Assembly (NCBI RefSeq): GCF_900324485.2
Contig: NC_046648.1
Coordinates: 434,001-498,000 of the forward strand
Reading direction: 5' to 3'
Source of the DNA: Mastacembelus armatus
Lineage: Eukaryota > Chordata > Actinopteri > Synbranchiformes > Mastacembelidae
DNA: 64,000 bases
Position numbers and translations under genes: made by a program. Below, piece by piece: positions 1-12,960 of this stretch (its first letter is position 1; every line of letters begins with the position of its first letter). A model generated the notes under the pieces. The model was not told the DNA's origin. It did not search any database and saw only the letters and a program-made list of their open reading frames with translations.

Positions 1-100
1 CCTGCTCCACCCCTGCAGCTGATGAGTACCTCGGTGCCATATCTTCCTGCTCGGGCAGAAGACGCGAGTCAACATAATAACTGGTTCCCAGCGTCGACAT
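1..100 (-). CDS. hoxa9b: hoxa9b, 5' end of exon 1 (partial, runs off the left edge)
   Basis: Reading leftward from an ATG at 100-98, the minus strand encodes MSTLGTSYYVDSRLLPEQED and continues open to the window edge (33 codons plus one base). The N-terminal block with YYVDS followed by a short acidic stretch and an APRY-like motif is typical of Hox9 proteins (human HOXA9 has NYYVDSFLL and later RYAPG). The homeobox would be in exon 2, outside the window. The position fits: same strand as the other Hox genes, with a mir-196 hairpin between it and hoxa10b. The product would be a sequence-specific DNA-binding factor for posterior patterning. The paralogue assignment rests on synteny and a short peptide. 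Confidence 0.85.
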   Translation of the reverse strand, partial: MSTLGTSYYVDSRLLPEQEDMAPRYSSAAGVEQ

Positions 101-1280
101 TGCAAAAAATGCAAAAGGAGAAAAACAACAGTTCACAGTCCTGCAGTCTTCAGAAAAAAGGGATTCATTGCATGTTATAATGTTCTGCTTTCCTGCATCA
201 GCTTGGAGCTCAATGCGTCCAGTAAGTTGAACCTTGCCCAACACTGGATAGGGCGCCCCAAACACGTGACCGTGGGACAGAACAATAAATAATAAATCAG
301 CCTGCTGCTCAACTAAATGGCCACCATTTTACCCACCATATTTTAATAGCAAATCCCCGCGCCTTTATTAGGAAATATTTTTGTTTTATAAGCAATAAAC
401 GTTCTGATGTTTGTCACGACGTCTGATGTTGGTGTGATCGGACAGAGCTGGGACCGGGGGCAGGGCTAGTTCGGCGTTCAAGCCTCTATTTGTGACATCA
501 TCCCTTTAAAATGTATATTAATAAACGCCTAGGGGGATTATTTATTATCCAAAATTAAGAGCTTATAATAATTTAATGACCTTAACATCTGAAATGAGTT
601 TGTAAAGAGAATTCGTGGCTGGTATATAAAAGATTTTCTGCTTGTTTTAAATAAGATAAAACGCGCTGAAAGGATCACTGGATTTTACAATATATAAACA
701 GTTTCCACGATGCACATAGCTGTGCCTGCAGGCTTGTGGGTCTACTGTGAAGGCAATCTGAAACGGGAAGTGGGGTGAGGTTATTTGGGTGCTATATAAC
801 AGGCCTTTTTATCACGGGCAATTGGGTTGTTTTTCTTAAGGTTACAACCTGGCTGTCTAAGCTAAATATCACCAATAAAGCGCAGCCTTTGTCTCTTTTC
901 TCTGGCGCAAGCAGACGCATCCGGCATTTCCTACAGTGAAGCAACTGGCAGACTGCAATGATCATAACCGAGGCCTTGTCTGTCCTTTCCTCCTCTCCTG
1001 GCATTATACAAGCCTCAATCTTTACATTTTCCCGCCTCATCTTTAATTCTGTTGTTTAGATCACACACGTTCTTCACAGACATAACCTGAAACTAGACAT
1101 GGCCAAAATCTAACCATAAACAAATAACGATTTCATAAAGAAAAGCCCCACAGAAACATAAAAACCCTTTCAATTAGCCATTTTACGCACAGCAATAAAA
1201 CATATTACTTCATACGTTTTGCGCCTGCGCCAAATTTTTAATCAATTCGATTCGCAATTAATAGTGATAGTGTTTTCGTG
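101..1280. other. hoxa9b upstream / hoxa9b-hoxa10b intergenic DNA
   Basis: No convincing coding region. AT-rich, with many AATAAA/TTTATA-like cores of the kind bound by posterior Hox and Cdx proteins (for example near 285-300, 360-400 and 520-545). The stretch just right of 100 must hold the hoxa9b 5' UTR and promoter; no clear TATA position could be fixed. Confidence 0.5.
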
Positions 1281-1283
1281 ATG

Positions 1284-1380
1284 CGACGAGTTTCACTGAG
1301 GTAATCAAGGCAGTTTCGTGTTGTGGGAGAAATATTATAGCCCAACAACATGAGACTACCTAAACCACTCAACAGCCCGC
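1284..1380 (-). ncRNA. mir196: mir-196 family microRNA hairpin
   Basis: The minus strand of 1341-1362 reads TAGGTAGTCTCATG followed by TTGTTGGG, the miR-196 mature sequence with its seed AGGTAGT intact. After a roughly 14-nt loop the 3' arm (1304-1325, minus: CACAACACGAAACTGCC then TTGAT) pairs back with it, and flanking bases extend the stem (GAG on the 5' side with CTC on the 3' side). mir-196 genes are known to lie between hox9 and hox10 on the Hox coding strand, exactly as here. The family represses Hox8-class and other Hox transcripts. Compared with the miR-196a sequence I recall, position 9 is C instead of U. The ends of the precursor are approximate. Confidence 0.9.
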
Positions 1381-1389
1381 TCTCCTCTT

Positions 1390-2446
1390 CAGGAAAATCT
1401 GATCAATCCCTTTTTCTTTAGTATTTTGAAGGAGTAAAAATGACGCATCTCCACATTCTAACAGTTTCAGAAATGTGTGAAGGGGCCAAATACAAATCTG
1501 AGACAGTAAATTATTAATGAGCCACGTCCAAATGGAAAACCCACAGTCTGACAGTGCGGCCATTCTCAAACTGTTTCCCAACATTTTATACCTCGAACAG
1601 TCCAGCTGTATTTTTGCTTGCACACTAAAATTACGCTAAAATTACGCAGTTTTAAAGATGAATTAGTGTCTTTGTTTTTTCAAGCGGAACACTTTTATAT
1701 ATTTATTCTAATTTAATTTTAAAATAATAAAAGAAAAATTACTGCTCCTTCATTTATTGTGAGGTTTCCGTTTAAGCCTGGTGTCAAGGACAAAAGGAAA
1801 TGAAGTGTGCACAGCCCCGAGACATCCATTACAGGCCTAAACTATGAAGAGCATCAGCCTTTACTACTGGAATAATATTTACAGTACACAAAGCCGAGCC
1901 AGTCCAGGACACAATCGGCATTAGCACCATGCTCTGTGCCTGTGCCAGCCCAGAGATTTAAACAGCACCACGCTCTTTAAATGTGTGTCTTTCTGAGTGA
2001 AAGAAAAAGTCCGCAGTTACAGGGATGGTTTTATTCATTTGACCAGCAAAATGTGCAAATATTATTCAAACCTCTTGGGTTCTTTAGCTTTCACATAAAG
2101 GACTACAAGTAACTGTATCTGTAACACAAAGGGTTAGTCCAGCATGCAAATTCCAATGGCTCACTCAGGTTGAATATACAGTATGTACAAGCCTGGAGCT
2201 CTGAAACATTGTGGTCACATTCTGAACATTTTTAACACAATGGATCAACGTGACAAATGTGCCCATTTATAAATACATATCCACGACTAAATTAAACAGA
2301 CGTGAAAAGAACATTTTCAAAAGAACAACAATCAATAAGTTAGCAGTAGGGTCCTATTTTCCATGGACAATCTCACAGTTGGGCAGGGGGCTCTGCACAG
2401 GCGCCCTTGCCATGGGTGGTGGAGGGCGCCAAAGACGCGCACAGTC
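1390..2446 (-). other. hoxa10b 3' UTR and intergenic DNA
   Basis: Follows the hoxa10b stop codon. A minus-strand AATAAA at 2035-2030 lies about 415 bases after the stop and is a plausible poly(A) signal. Nothing else is recognisable between it and the mir-196 hairpin. Confidence 0.45.
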
Positions 2447-4385
2447 TCATGAGAAACTGAAGTTGCTGGAGAGCTCTCGGATCCTGTTCTCCCGGCTCAT
2501 TTTTTTCAGTTTCATCCTCCTGTTTTGGAACCAGATTTTGACTTGCCTGTCAGTGAGGTGCACACTGCGGCTGATCTCCAGACGACGCTCTCTAGTCAAG
2601 TACATGTTGAAGAGAAACTCCTTCTCCAGCTCCAGAGTCTGGTGCTTGGTGTAGGGGCAGCGCTTCTTTCGGCCACTCTTAGCTGTGAGCCAGTTCGCCG
2701 TACTTTCCATTTTCCCATCACCTACAAACACACGTGAGAAATGACACATTAGAAACATTAGGCAACAGGTGGGACATAAACCCTGAACCTGAGGGATCGT
2801 GGAAATTAAAGACAAGTGAAATTCAAAAGCTGGAAGAATGAAAAGGTGACTGACAAAACATTGGTGTCAAGCTGTTTGGTGGAGCATTCTGCGGTTTGCC
2901 CTGACTCCCAGTGCACAGCATTAGAAACAAACATTAGAAAGACTCCAGTAATGACTGGTCTCTGTTTTCTATTTGGTTACTTTCACGATTTTATGCACAG
3001 TCAGCTACACTTCAGCCTTTTTTTTTTGTTGTTTTTTTTTACTTTTAGCAGAAACTGCTATCTGCACCATTAAGCAGGCAGCCAGGAGCAAATTGTACCG
3101 TTATGAAGACATAACGCACAGCCTGCAGTTTGCTGTAATTATAGCAAGGCCTGTGCGTGGATGAAACACGCGGCACCGGCCTGGTTGTTGCTTTAAACGT
3201 GAAGTAACAATCAAAGCCCGATTGTGTTTAAAATCAGCAGGATAATTCGTGTTAATTGTCAGAACTTCATCGTGCTGGAGCCAAGCAGCTCAGCGTGGGT
3301 CGCGTTAGAGCTGCAGCAGCTTATTTGTGCTCTAACAGCAGCTACTAAAGCACAATAACACCGATTCTCGGCTCTGATTGGTTAAGTCACGTTCAATTTC
3401 GCCTCATGCCCGATAAACCGGTAAATATCGGGTATTTAAAGCAGGCGTGTGTTGACCTAAACAATCCTGTGGTACAAGTCGACACTCACACTCGTGCATT
3501 CTTCTGTGGTTAGAAAGAAAACAATGGACGCCTAACAGTCGACCGTGCACGTCCTTTATGGCGTCTCCTATTTGTGCAGAATAATTCTACAGTGAATGTC
3601 GACTCTTCACCTTTCACGGCCTTTTCCGGACACTCCGCGCTGCACGTCTCAGCGGGCTCGGGGGAGGACGAGCTCTCCGAGGAGAGGCGGCTGTCCTCCT
3701 CTCTGGCTGGGGCGCACGGCGCAGGGACAGGCGCCTCCTCGTGGCTCTCTTTCGGCTCGGGCTCCGCAGATGCCGCCGGCAGCTGGGAGGACTGGCTGTC
3801 CAGGCGGGCAGGTCGTTGCAGAGTAAAGTGGCTCATGTTTGGCTGCACATCATGGTAAAGCCTCGACGACGTGTAGGTCTGAGACAGGCGGAAATAGCCG
3901 GGGACTGGCACGGTGCTGCCGGTAACTGGGCATGATGCGGTCGAGTAGGAAATGTCATCTACTGTCGTTCCTTTAGGACATTTGTCAGACTCATAAAGAC
4001 AATATGCGCTCTCCTCTTTTATACTCGGGGAGAATGAACACTGAGCCATATGCTGCCCGCTGGGCTGATCCACCCGACAGGATCTCGACGTTTCCAGCCA
4101 CGTTTCCATCCCTTGAACATACGGAGCAGAGGAAGGGATCACGCTCTGGGTAGTTGGCTCGTTGCGCTTACCGATCCCCGGGAAACAAGAGCCACCGGAC
4201 AGTCCATATGAATATTCCGACGCCGGTGGCAGATACACGCCGTTACTCTGGTAATATGAACCACTGTCGGTTCTCACGTTGATCAAGGAATCCACGAAAA
4301 AGGAATTTCCAGCTTGGTTGTTGGGGCATGTCATCGTTGTGGTATAATTTGACGGAGGATGAAGATAGCCCTTTCTGGCTGACAT
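2447..4385 (-). CDS. hoxa10b: hoxa10b, homeobox transcription factor
   Basis: Two exons: 4385-3611 (775 nt) and 2721-2447 (275 nt), joined by a GT donor after AAA-G and a TTTGTAG acceptor, giving 349 aa. The N-terminus [18 protein letters not shown] and the internal NIKEES-like [12 protein letters not shown] and [11 protein letters not shown] blocks match HOXA10. Exon 2 begins just before the PBX-binding tryptophan motif ANWLTAK (W at about 269). The homeodomain follows (about 275-334, recognition helix [13 protein letters not shown]) and the Hox10 tail ends in NFSFS. The protein acts in the nucleus in posterior axial, fin and urogenital patterning. A Ser/Glu-rich region (about 205-255) precedes the junction, as in orthologues. 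No truncation or frame problem is seen. Confidence 0.97.
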
Positions 4386-7300
4386 TTCTTGTGCAAAACA
4401 TTGCTGAATAATTACTGATACTCACGCTTCTCACTGTAGCCTGCAGCCAATTAAAACACCAGGCGACTGCTGACTCCTCCCAGTCAGAGCAGGCAGCTCC
4501 ACTGTGTCATATATTTGGTTTTAGGCTAAGTAAAGAGAAATCTGAGGGGAAAGTGGCGCATCAGAGGGTTTGGAACAAAATCCTTCAAAATCGTTTCAAT
4601 TTGGGATTTTAAGGCTCGTTCTCCACCTATATGCCCGGAGCGGCCTATGTAAATTTAACAGCCCCTATTTGGCGACTCAGTTGTTGAAAGGTGCCGCTAA
4701 CAATTATGTACAATGCATTGCTTTACGGCCACTTTTACAGCACTGTAAACATGAAGGGTTCCAGAGGTTCCTCTGAGCAGCTCAGGGTGCACCGAAGACC
4801 CGAAAGGTCCTGGGTGACTGTGTAGTCGACGGAGTCACTCGGGACTCACTTCCTGTGCTATTCTGATTATTATTAATGGACTAGTTTTTAATTCCTCGTG
4901 GCTCATCTTTGCCATACGCGGTGGCCAAACCAGTGCGAAGCCACTTCCTTTAGAGCCTCCCAGCTTTTATCTTCTCGGGGTGTGAATATTGTGGCTCCAA
5001 ATGCTACGATTGCGCCCAAACACCTTTTTACTGCAAAGCCTTTATTGAGCATTTATGAAGCGGACGCGTAAAGGCACACTGACGTTAGCGCCACAGCTGA
5101 ATAACGCCCCGAGCGCTAATTTTCTCAAAGATCATCTACCAAGTCTGCTAGGAACTTAGTTTGTCAGGCCAAAGATTAGAATTAGTTAATCTCGTCATTA
5201 TTCCCTTAAAGACCCAGTTTTTACTCACTATTCAGAAGAACACACACTCACACACAGATAATCCCCGTTATTTTAAATGTGAAGTCTAAACTCCAACCAC
5301 TTGATTTAGAAATAAAAAGCTCAGTGAGCCTTCGGTGTTGTTTGACCTTTATTCTTTAATTGCATAAAGACGTTTCATCGTTCATCTTTTCATAGACTTT
5401 GTTGTTTTTAGTAAAGTTTTGAGAAAACAGGCCTGGGCACCGGAGTTGGTGGGAAAAGGGAAAAATTACAAAAACTAGAAATGGAGTTCAGCCAGAAAAC
5501 AGAAGACAAATACTCTGAATTTACCTGCGTATCATGTTGAAACCACAAGAAATCTCTAAGCTACATTTAGCTATTTATATTTCAATAAATACACCTAATA
5601 ATCTGACATAAATATTTTTGGATCAGGTTCACTGTGCAAGTGGCTAAAAGGGAAATATGAGTTGCCTGTCATAATATAAATTAAAAAAAAAATCAGAAAT
5701 TAAACCTTCCACCTGGATTGATTCAACATTTAATAGATCGAGAATTTTTAGGTCAGAAACACATCAGAGGGTTAGGGTTAGATTTACGTCAGCCTAAAAA
5801 TGGCTCCCGAGCTGGTTTTTCCCTGAAATTCAGCGTCCACCTCCATTTTCCTATAGGTCTGGAGCCATAAAGTCTAGAAATAAGAGCTGCACTTTATGTA
5901 CAGCCATTTTACATGGCGTCAAACCCGCAGCAGTCTGGCTGCAATGAATGATAATAATCATTAACCCTGCAGGATTATTTCCTGTGGTGTTTCAGTGTAC
6001 GCTGGGGCTATCTTGTTTTATTATTCCCATAACATTTATTTGTTCATTCATTCATGCAATTTTAAATATATATATATATATTTAAAGAAATATTAGAAAA
6101 TTAATGAAAATCCCAGAATGACTGTTTGGTTTTTGTCAAAATGTCTCTGTTTGTTTCTATTCACGGCGTCGCGCAAGCACAAGCACTCACAATGACATAC
6201 ACACATGCATGTTTGCAACAAGCTGCACCAAAATATCCAAGTGAACAAATGGTTTATATAGAACAATCCAAATTTTCACGTTAGCAAAGTCCACATAAGA
6301 ACCACACGACATAAATCAAATGTAGTGCTCATAAAATGAGGCATAATTTCAAACCGTATAAAGATTATTAAAGTTAGTGAGCTGCAAAATGCTTGGAATA
6401 TAGAGCCTGATCTTATTTCTTAATGCGCATTAGTCACCCCAGGCCCATAACTTACGCAGAGCCGCAACCTGAGAAACTGCATTTGAGATATGTCTTTGAG
6501 AAATAAACATCTTTCCTGGTAGAATATACTTCTCTGAATGTTTACATTAATGCTTCGTACCATGACAACATCTGCAGGAGAAATGAGAAACAGTCTTCAG
6601 CTCAGTGCCTTTCAGGTGGATGTGAGCTGGTAGTAGAAAAATAAAACCTACACACGCCCTGAACACGCGTCAGACCCGCACACTGTAGCGAAAAAGGCGC
6701 TGATAATGTTTCTGTGCCTACCTTAATGAAATCCTGAGGTGGTTACATATTTTCAAGCAGACGGGTGCTGAGGCAAACTTCTTTTATATCTCAATTCACG
6801 GCAATGACATTGATCTGAGGAGCGCCACCCAGTGGGCGCAGAGAGCAGCTCTACACCGCAACGCAACACAAATGTGGAATATTCCTACCACGGGAAGATG
6901 CCGAAACAAATGACGCCGGAAAGGTCCGTGAACACAAGCTTTCAATGCTCCCAGCCGTTGTTTTTCAGCCCCTTAGTCACAGTTAATAACCTTGGTCTCA
7001 GACGCTTTATTGCACTACACTCCAAATGCTCCAGACGAATCCGCGTTTTATGGCCAAGTTACTGGAGCAACTGGGAGGATGTGCAGCAATCAAAGCTGAA
7101 TTCCTGAGAGCTTCACAGGATGCACGGTACAAGGAAGGCATCAGGGCCCTTGTTATCTTATGGCAGGCCATTCAAGTTGTTTTCAGGGGCCTGGTGGTGA
7201 ATTTAAAGCCACATCAACCTGATTTTACCCATCTTCTTATGTGCGCATGTGTCACTTTCCCTTCACAGTCCGTTTATTTGGTATGAAAAATGACGTAGGG

Positions 7301-8679
7301 TCTTAAGATTAAACCAGTTCAGATAATAAATAAACGATGGTACAGTTAGCATTACTGCAATAGTTGTCTGTTCATCTTTGCTCATCTCTTTATTTACCCC
7401 AGTGCCACTGCCTGGATGGGTCAACACTCCTGTTCTTAAAAATAAAACGCCATTTAAGTCTCACAAAACTAATCTGACGGGACAACAAGCACATAGAGAT
7501 TCCCACTCTGATAATACGCCTTTTCTCATATCTATCAACAAACAAACAAACAAACAAACAAGTGTTAAAATACTTTCAGCATAAGCCCGAACATGCAAAT
7601 GGGTCGAAAATCAGCCTTTTCCACACCGCCCCAGGAATGAATGAACCCTTTGTAATGGATCTCAGATTAAAACTGCAGCGGATCTTATTTCCAGTCATGG
7701 GGGAACAAAAAGCATCAGACCTACATATCATGCATCTGATACGATCCACGTGCTGCAATATAAAAGAAAATATGGGATTATGTTTCATTTGGGGATCTTT
7801 CTCTTTTATCAGCGGTTTGCCCTTTGGATGAAGTTGGACATTAATCCAACTTTACGGCCGAGAGCTCAAAAAAAAAAAAAAAACGCGCTGGCGCTGAGGG
7901 TCAAAGGCAGATGTTGAATATCAGTCTTAAAATGCATGAAATGAAGGAATTGGTATCAGATTATAACTTAACTCATTCTCTAACTATGCGACACTGGTCA
8001 GTCAGTTTTGGGTTCAGTTTCATCGCCGCCAACTGCTAATGTCAGATAAAACCTTTCAGTAATTCCGTAGCACACAAATCCATGTCCATTTATCGGAGCT
8101 GCACTTGTATAATAACGTTAGAAAAATTAGGAGGAAGAAACCAACTATTTTGATGGCAACATGTGTGGCTACACAACTTGCGTGTGCCTGCGTAAATTTG
8201 GAAGAAAATACGCTTCATTTAAAAAGAGAAAATAATATAATTTCTGAAAATACTTTACATAGATTGTGCTTAAATGTGGAAAATTAAGTTTAATTTTAGG
8301 GAAAACAAGGAGGGTTTTTCAAAATGCAATAGACCCACAATAATCTCCGTGATATTAAATAATAAGAAGGGGATTCAAACATCTGGTTTTCTCATCTAAA
8401 CACACCAAATATGCAACCACGTTACTTTAAAATTTGAAAAATTATTGATTGATCAGGGAAGCCAGATGATACACCTGTAATAATTATATTAATAATAATA
8501 ATAATAGTGTCAATGCTGTTTAATGACAAAATAGTGTATAAATAGTAAAATTCTTTATGAAGTCTGGCACAAGGAAAAAAAAAAAAAACACTCGTCATCC
8601 TGTGCAGGTAATGACATAGACGTGTAGTCTAGATGAGAGGGTGTATGGCTGCATGCCAGTGATAGTCTTTGTTCAGTTT
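4386..8679. other. hoxa10b-hoxa11b intergenic region
   Basis: 4.3 kb without a supported gene. The first 150 bases upstream of hoxa10b include a TATA-like AATATAT on the minus strand near 4518-4511, which may be its promoter. The rest holds a short TA run near 6067, a (CAAA)n run at about 7538-7560, poly(A) runs near 7869 and 8576, and a two-copy GGGTTA motif near 5770. No transposon remnants were recognised, as expected inside a Hox cluster. The end next to 8679 should contain the hoxa11b 3' UTR. Confidence 0.5.
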
Positions 8680-9563
8680 TTATAGCAGGGGGGTTGTGGT
8701 GTAGTACTGTAAACGGTCTCTATTCAGCTTCTTCTCCTTCATCCTCCTGTTCTGAAACCAGATTTTGACCTGACGATCTGTCAGATTGAGCATCCGTGAG
8801 AGCTGCAGACGCTTCTCTTTGTTGATGTAAACACTGAAAAAGAATTCCCTCTCTAGTTCCCTGATCTGATACTTTGAATATGGACACCTCTTCTTGCGCA
8901 TCCTCTGGCCACCTGGAATACAACAAAAAGCAAAGGTCACCACAAATGACAGCACAGATGCATCGCGACAACATGAAACCATGAGTCTGTTTCTTGCTTT
9001 GAAGCATCAGAGGTGTTCGACATGAGCGCTGGAGTTCAAGTGTTTCCTTCCTCTCAGGCCTACAGCATCGGGATTTGTAAACAGAGACCGGACCTGATAC
9101 TGGGGCATGTTGGGCATGAAGAACTGCGTGTCAGAAGTTATGAAGACCTACTGAAATCTGTTTTTTAAGAGTGAGGCAGTGGGCCTAAACCAAACAGGAA
9201 GGATTATCACGTATCTGTTGTGCGCTTTTGATTTCACTGTGCGTAAAAAGCTGTTGTTTTAGTTTTAGTCCTTCTTGGAAACAGCTGCTGAATTAAATCC
9301 TCGCAAATCCAGTGAATTTGTAAATGTTTATCTTTAAATAAGCAACCAGGTTTAACCGTAGGTCTGGTCCAATGTCAGCTGCCCACTTTAGTCAACACAG
9401 CACAAAACAAACAGCAAATCCCAAAATATAAAGATTAAACACAAATATCACATGAAAGCGCGTGGACACACGTAGCGGAGAGATTTTGGACATATTGGCA
9501 ATGTTGATGTTGTTTTTCCAAGAGCTTTCATAAATATGTATATAATTACACGGTATATACATA

Positions 9564-9599
<36 letters not shown>

Positions 9600-10441
9600 C
9601 ATATGGAGGAAAAAAACATGGAGATCTGGTCTGAATCTTGGAAGACGAGCTTAACGCCAACGTCTTCACGGCCAATTTCAATCCCAAGCACGTGATCTTG
9701 TCGTTTATAACGTAGTTTTGTTATAGGGTAAATCTGCAGGCCTCCATAAACCTTACGTGCTTATAAAACAGCATATAAAAAGCTTTAAGAGGAACGCGTT
9801 AGGTTCTTCTCCTCCTTGCATTAACTGGGCTACTCACTGCTGCTTTTGCTCTGTTTCTCCTCGCTGTGGCCGGAGGACGACTTCGGGCTGCAGCTCTCCG
9901 CCGTGTCCGAGCCCGGGTGAGCCGGAGCGGGGCTTGTTTTTGCGGCGTCTCTGTCCGTGTCTACCGCTTGTGCTGTCGGTGTTGTGCTGCTCTCTGCGCT
10001 GCCGTAGGCGGTGTCGAAAAACTGGTCAAACGCCTGTGGCAGGACCCCGTTCCTGCCAACGCTGCCATAGAAGCCAGGGGTCGGGTTAGAGGAGCTTGGG
10101 TGGCTGGCGCTGGAGCTGCTTTTCACCAGGATCTCACCCCCCCTTGAGGTCGGGCTCGTCCATCCGTCCCTGTGCACGATGTCCTCGGTGTAGCAGTGTG
10201 ATAGGCTCCCCCTGCTGTGGTGCCATTTACTGGAAGGATCAATGCCATAGTCTCTGAAAGCCACATCTCTCACGGACGGGACCTGTGACAGGGCTGAGGA
10301 CTGGTAGGAGTATGTCATGGGGCAAGAGGACTGGCTTTGGGTTAAATAATGAGGGAGACCCGGGAAGTCTGCTCCGGAGACGTAGTAAGTGCAGCTCGGT
10401 AAATACATATTAGAGCCAGAGATCCGATCATCAAAATCCAT
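8680..10441 (-). CDS. hoxa11b: hoxa11b, homeobox transcription factor
   Basis: Two exons: 10441-9838 (604 nt) and 8912-8680 (233 nt), donor GTGAGT, acceptor TATTCCAG, 278 aa. The start [20 protein letters not shown] is diagnostic of Hox11 and is followed by the conserved blocks [14 protein letters not shown] and [17 protein letters not shown]. Before the junction lies a Ser/Pro/Glu-rich linker with SSGHSEEK. Exon 2 carries the homeodomain (about 205-264; [11 protein letters not shown] at its start, [13 protein letters not shown] in helix 3) and ends YYTTTPLL, like the Hox11 tail. It is shorter than human HOXA11 (313 aa) because the linker lacks the mammalian Ala/Gly expansions. The role is distal fin or limb and urogenital patterning, known for the family. 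Confidence 0.97.
9570..9597 (+). repeat. (TG)n microsatellite in hoxa11b upstream of exon 2 (intron)
   Basis: About 14 uninterrupted TG dinucleotides inside the hoxa11b intron, preceded by an AT-rich TATATA stretch. Confidence 0.9.
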
Positions 10442-12595
10442 GCTCTGCTGTGGAAAACGTCCTATAATAATCCTCGCATAGTGCCTACGCGGCGCTGCGC
10501 TCCAGTCACTTTGAGGCAGGCTGGAGGAGCAGAAATCCTTAGACGTACAAGCTGACGTGGGGATCCATCTCTATCCATTCCTGAGGGCCAAAGCCATGTG
10601 ACCACTGGCACAAAATGACAGATAGCCTACGCCTCAACGTGTAGGCTATATGAGTCAACCAGTTAATAAAGTGGACCTTTGGCTTTATGGGAAGGGAAAA
10701 ATACTGAGAGCATTAAGCATCGACTCAGTTCAGTTTGTTTTGAAGAAGCTAAATATCAAAAAACAGATGTTCCTCCCTCACTATACGCTGCTGGGTCTAA
10801 TTCCAGCTGCACAGCTATAGAAAATACACAGTCTCACCGTTAAATCACCACATGGCCAAGTAGAAAAAATGATATCCAGCTGATGATCCTGCTGATTTTT
10901 AGATTAAAGTTGGTTCTAGCCTCACCCTCACCTTAACCCTCACCTTAACCTCTGCGCACACGTCACGACGCTTTAAATCCCTTTTCCACACGACGCGAAC
11001 TTTGCTATGGATCTGAGGATCAATCCTTGTGCAACAGATGCCAGAAGTAGGACTGCAATAAAGAACTCCTTGAGCTTGATAAGACAGGTCATAATTAGGA
11101 AACTGCAGGCCTGCACCGCACATGCGCAAATCCATTTGGAAGCTGTTTTAATCCAATATTCGTGTTTTTAATGATCTCACCTATGAATTTATCGCCCCTC
11201 TATATGAATTTAATTTAGCTCTGCTGGCTATATATAGACTGATCTAGTGCGCAAGTGGAAACGTGAGTCATGCTGCACTTCTGTCAGGCCTCAGTCCAAT
11301 TTGGCACCGCTAGACAAAAGCAAAACAAACGCGTGTAAAAGACAGGCGATGATTTCTCTTACGCTTATAAGACCAGAACCATTATGGCACATCAGCTCGA
11401 CCCTGTTTCTCCAGACTGTGTTTAACTACATGCTGGTTTGTCTGTTTCCACATAAGAAGCCACGTAAAAATGCAAATCGTCTGTTTTAGGCCCGTATGTG
11501 AAAGTACTTGGGGCTAAATTCTGTTTCAACACTAAGCACAGGAGGATTCATGAGGCCAAACAAAACGGCTAGATAAAAACTAGAACAGTGCCAGAAGCAG
11601 CCTGGATGGAGTTGGGTAATCAGCTGATATATGCCCAGTGTGCCTTTGACGGTTCATGTAAACATGCTGGTGCTGTTTATGGCCTATGAATATAGGTATT
11701 TGCCGAGGGGGCTCCAGTCTTTGCATCGCCTGTTCTCTTTAGGCAACGCCCAGTATAAACGTTTGGACACGGGCTATTTCCTGCACTCCAACCTGTTTTC
11801 ATTTGCCATCACTGTAACTGCGCACATGTGTCACATATCACTTACCCCGTTTAGCAACCAGAATTTAGTCCAAATTCACCTTTCATACATCAAAGCCTGC
11901 GACTTTGTCGTGCACAGGGAAGCATTAGTGCACGGTGTAACATTTCACCCTGCCCAGGTGGGTTTGGCTCCAGCTGATTGAGCTTCATTCAGCGGTGGTT
12001 ATTAGGCTACTACACCGGACTGTTATTCATTTGGTGATTAAGATTGTCTTATGCATAATAAATCTGACGACACTTCCTGTTTTTATTCCTTTGTGAATTA
12101 TTCAGCCACTCAAACGCAGCGTCAGCGTTAAGGCCGAGGCTGCAGGAGTGGCCCTGTTTGTCACATTAAACCCGCTGCCTTTTACGTCTCATAGCTTTCG
12201 AACAGCGTCATCCCTAAAACGATGGTTCCACAGGTTCACCAGATCCAGCAACGTATATTAGTGAATCTCCTCCTTTACCAGACTCTTATATTCTGGTGCA
12301 TGTAAACAAAGGATTGGTAAACCTTGACCTCCAGTCGGTGACCTAATGCAAACTGCCTCAACAAACAAACATTTCCATAAAAATAACATTTGTTTTTGTT
12401 TTTCACAGAGAAGATATTCATTAGGCAAACAGAAATTTCTATGGGGATAGAATGATGGGGATTGAAGAACTGAGAACTGATTGGCTGAAAGTCAAGGCTG
12501 ATCGTTTGAGTCGGTTTGAGACGATGAGACGCAATAAAGTTGGAAGAGAGAAAGAAAAAAAGGCGTAATCAACAATATCTGACATTTGTTCAGAT

Positions 12596-12607
12596 AGTGT
12601 GTGTGAG

Positions 12608-12651
<44 letters not shown>

Positions 12652-12960
12652 AGTGAGAGTGTGTGAGAGTGTGTGTGTGTGTGTCAGTGAGTGTGTGTGA
12701 GAGTGTGTGTGTGTGTGTGTCAGTGAGTGTGTGAGAGTGTGTGTGTGTGTGTGTCAGTGAGTGTGTGAGAGTGTGTGTGTGTGTGTCAGTGAGAGTGTGT
12801 GAGAGTGTGTGAGAGTGTGTGTGTGTGTCAGTGAGAGTGTGTGAGAGTGTGTGAGTGTCAGTGAGAGTGTGTGAGTGTCAGTGAGAGTGTGTGAGAGTGT
12901 GTGTGTGTGTGTGTCAGTGAGAGTGAGTGTGTGAGAGTGTGTGTGTGTGTGTGTGTGTGC
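12596..12960 (+). repeat. Complex TG/AG-rich tandem array between hoxa11b and hoxa13b
   Basis: About 365 bases of (TG)n runs broken at irregular intervals by CAGTGAGAG or GAGAG blocks, so that a longer period of TG run plus TCAGTGAGAG plus TGTGTGAGAG recurs roughly ten times. It looks like a microsatellite that has started to expand as a minisatellite. The Cys-Val open frames across it are composition artefacts. Confidence 0.9.

Noticed and set aside
3574-3858. Plus-strand frames opposite hoxa10b, hoxa11b and hoxa13b first exons
   Set aside because: Mirror frames of real exons; no independent support for antisense coding.
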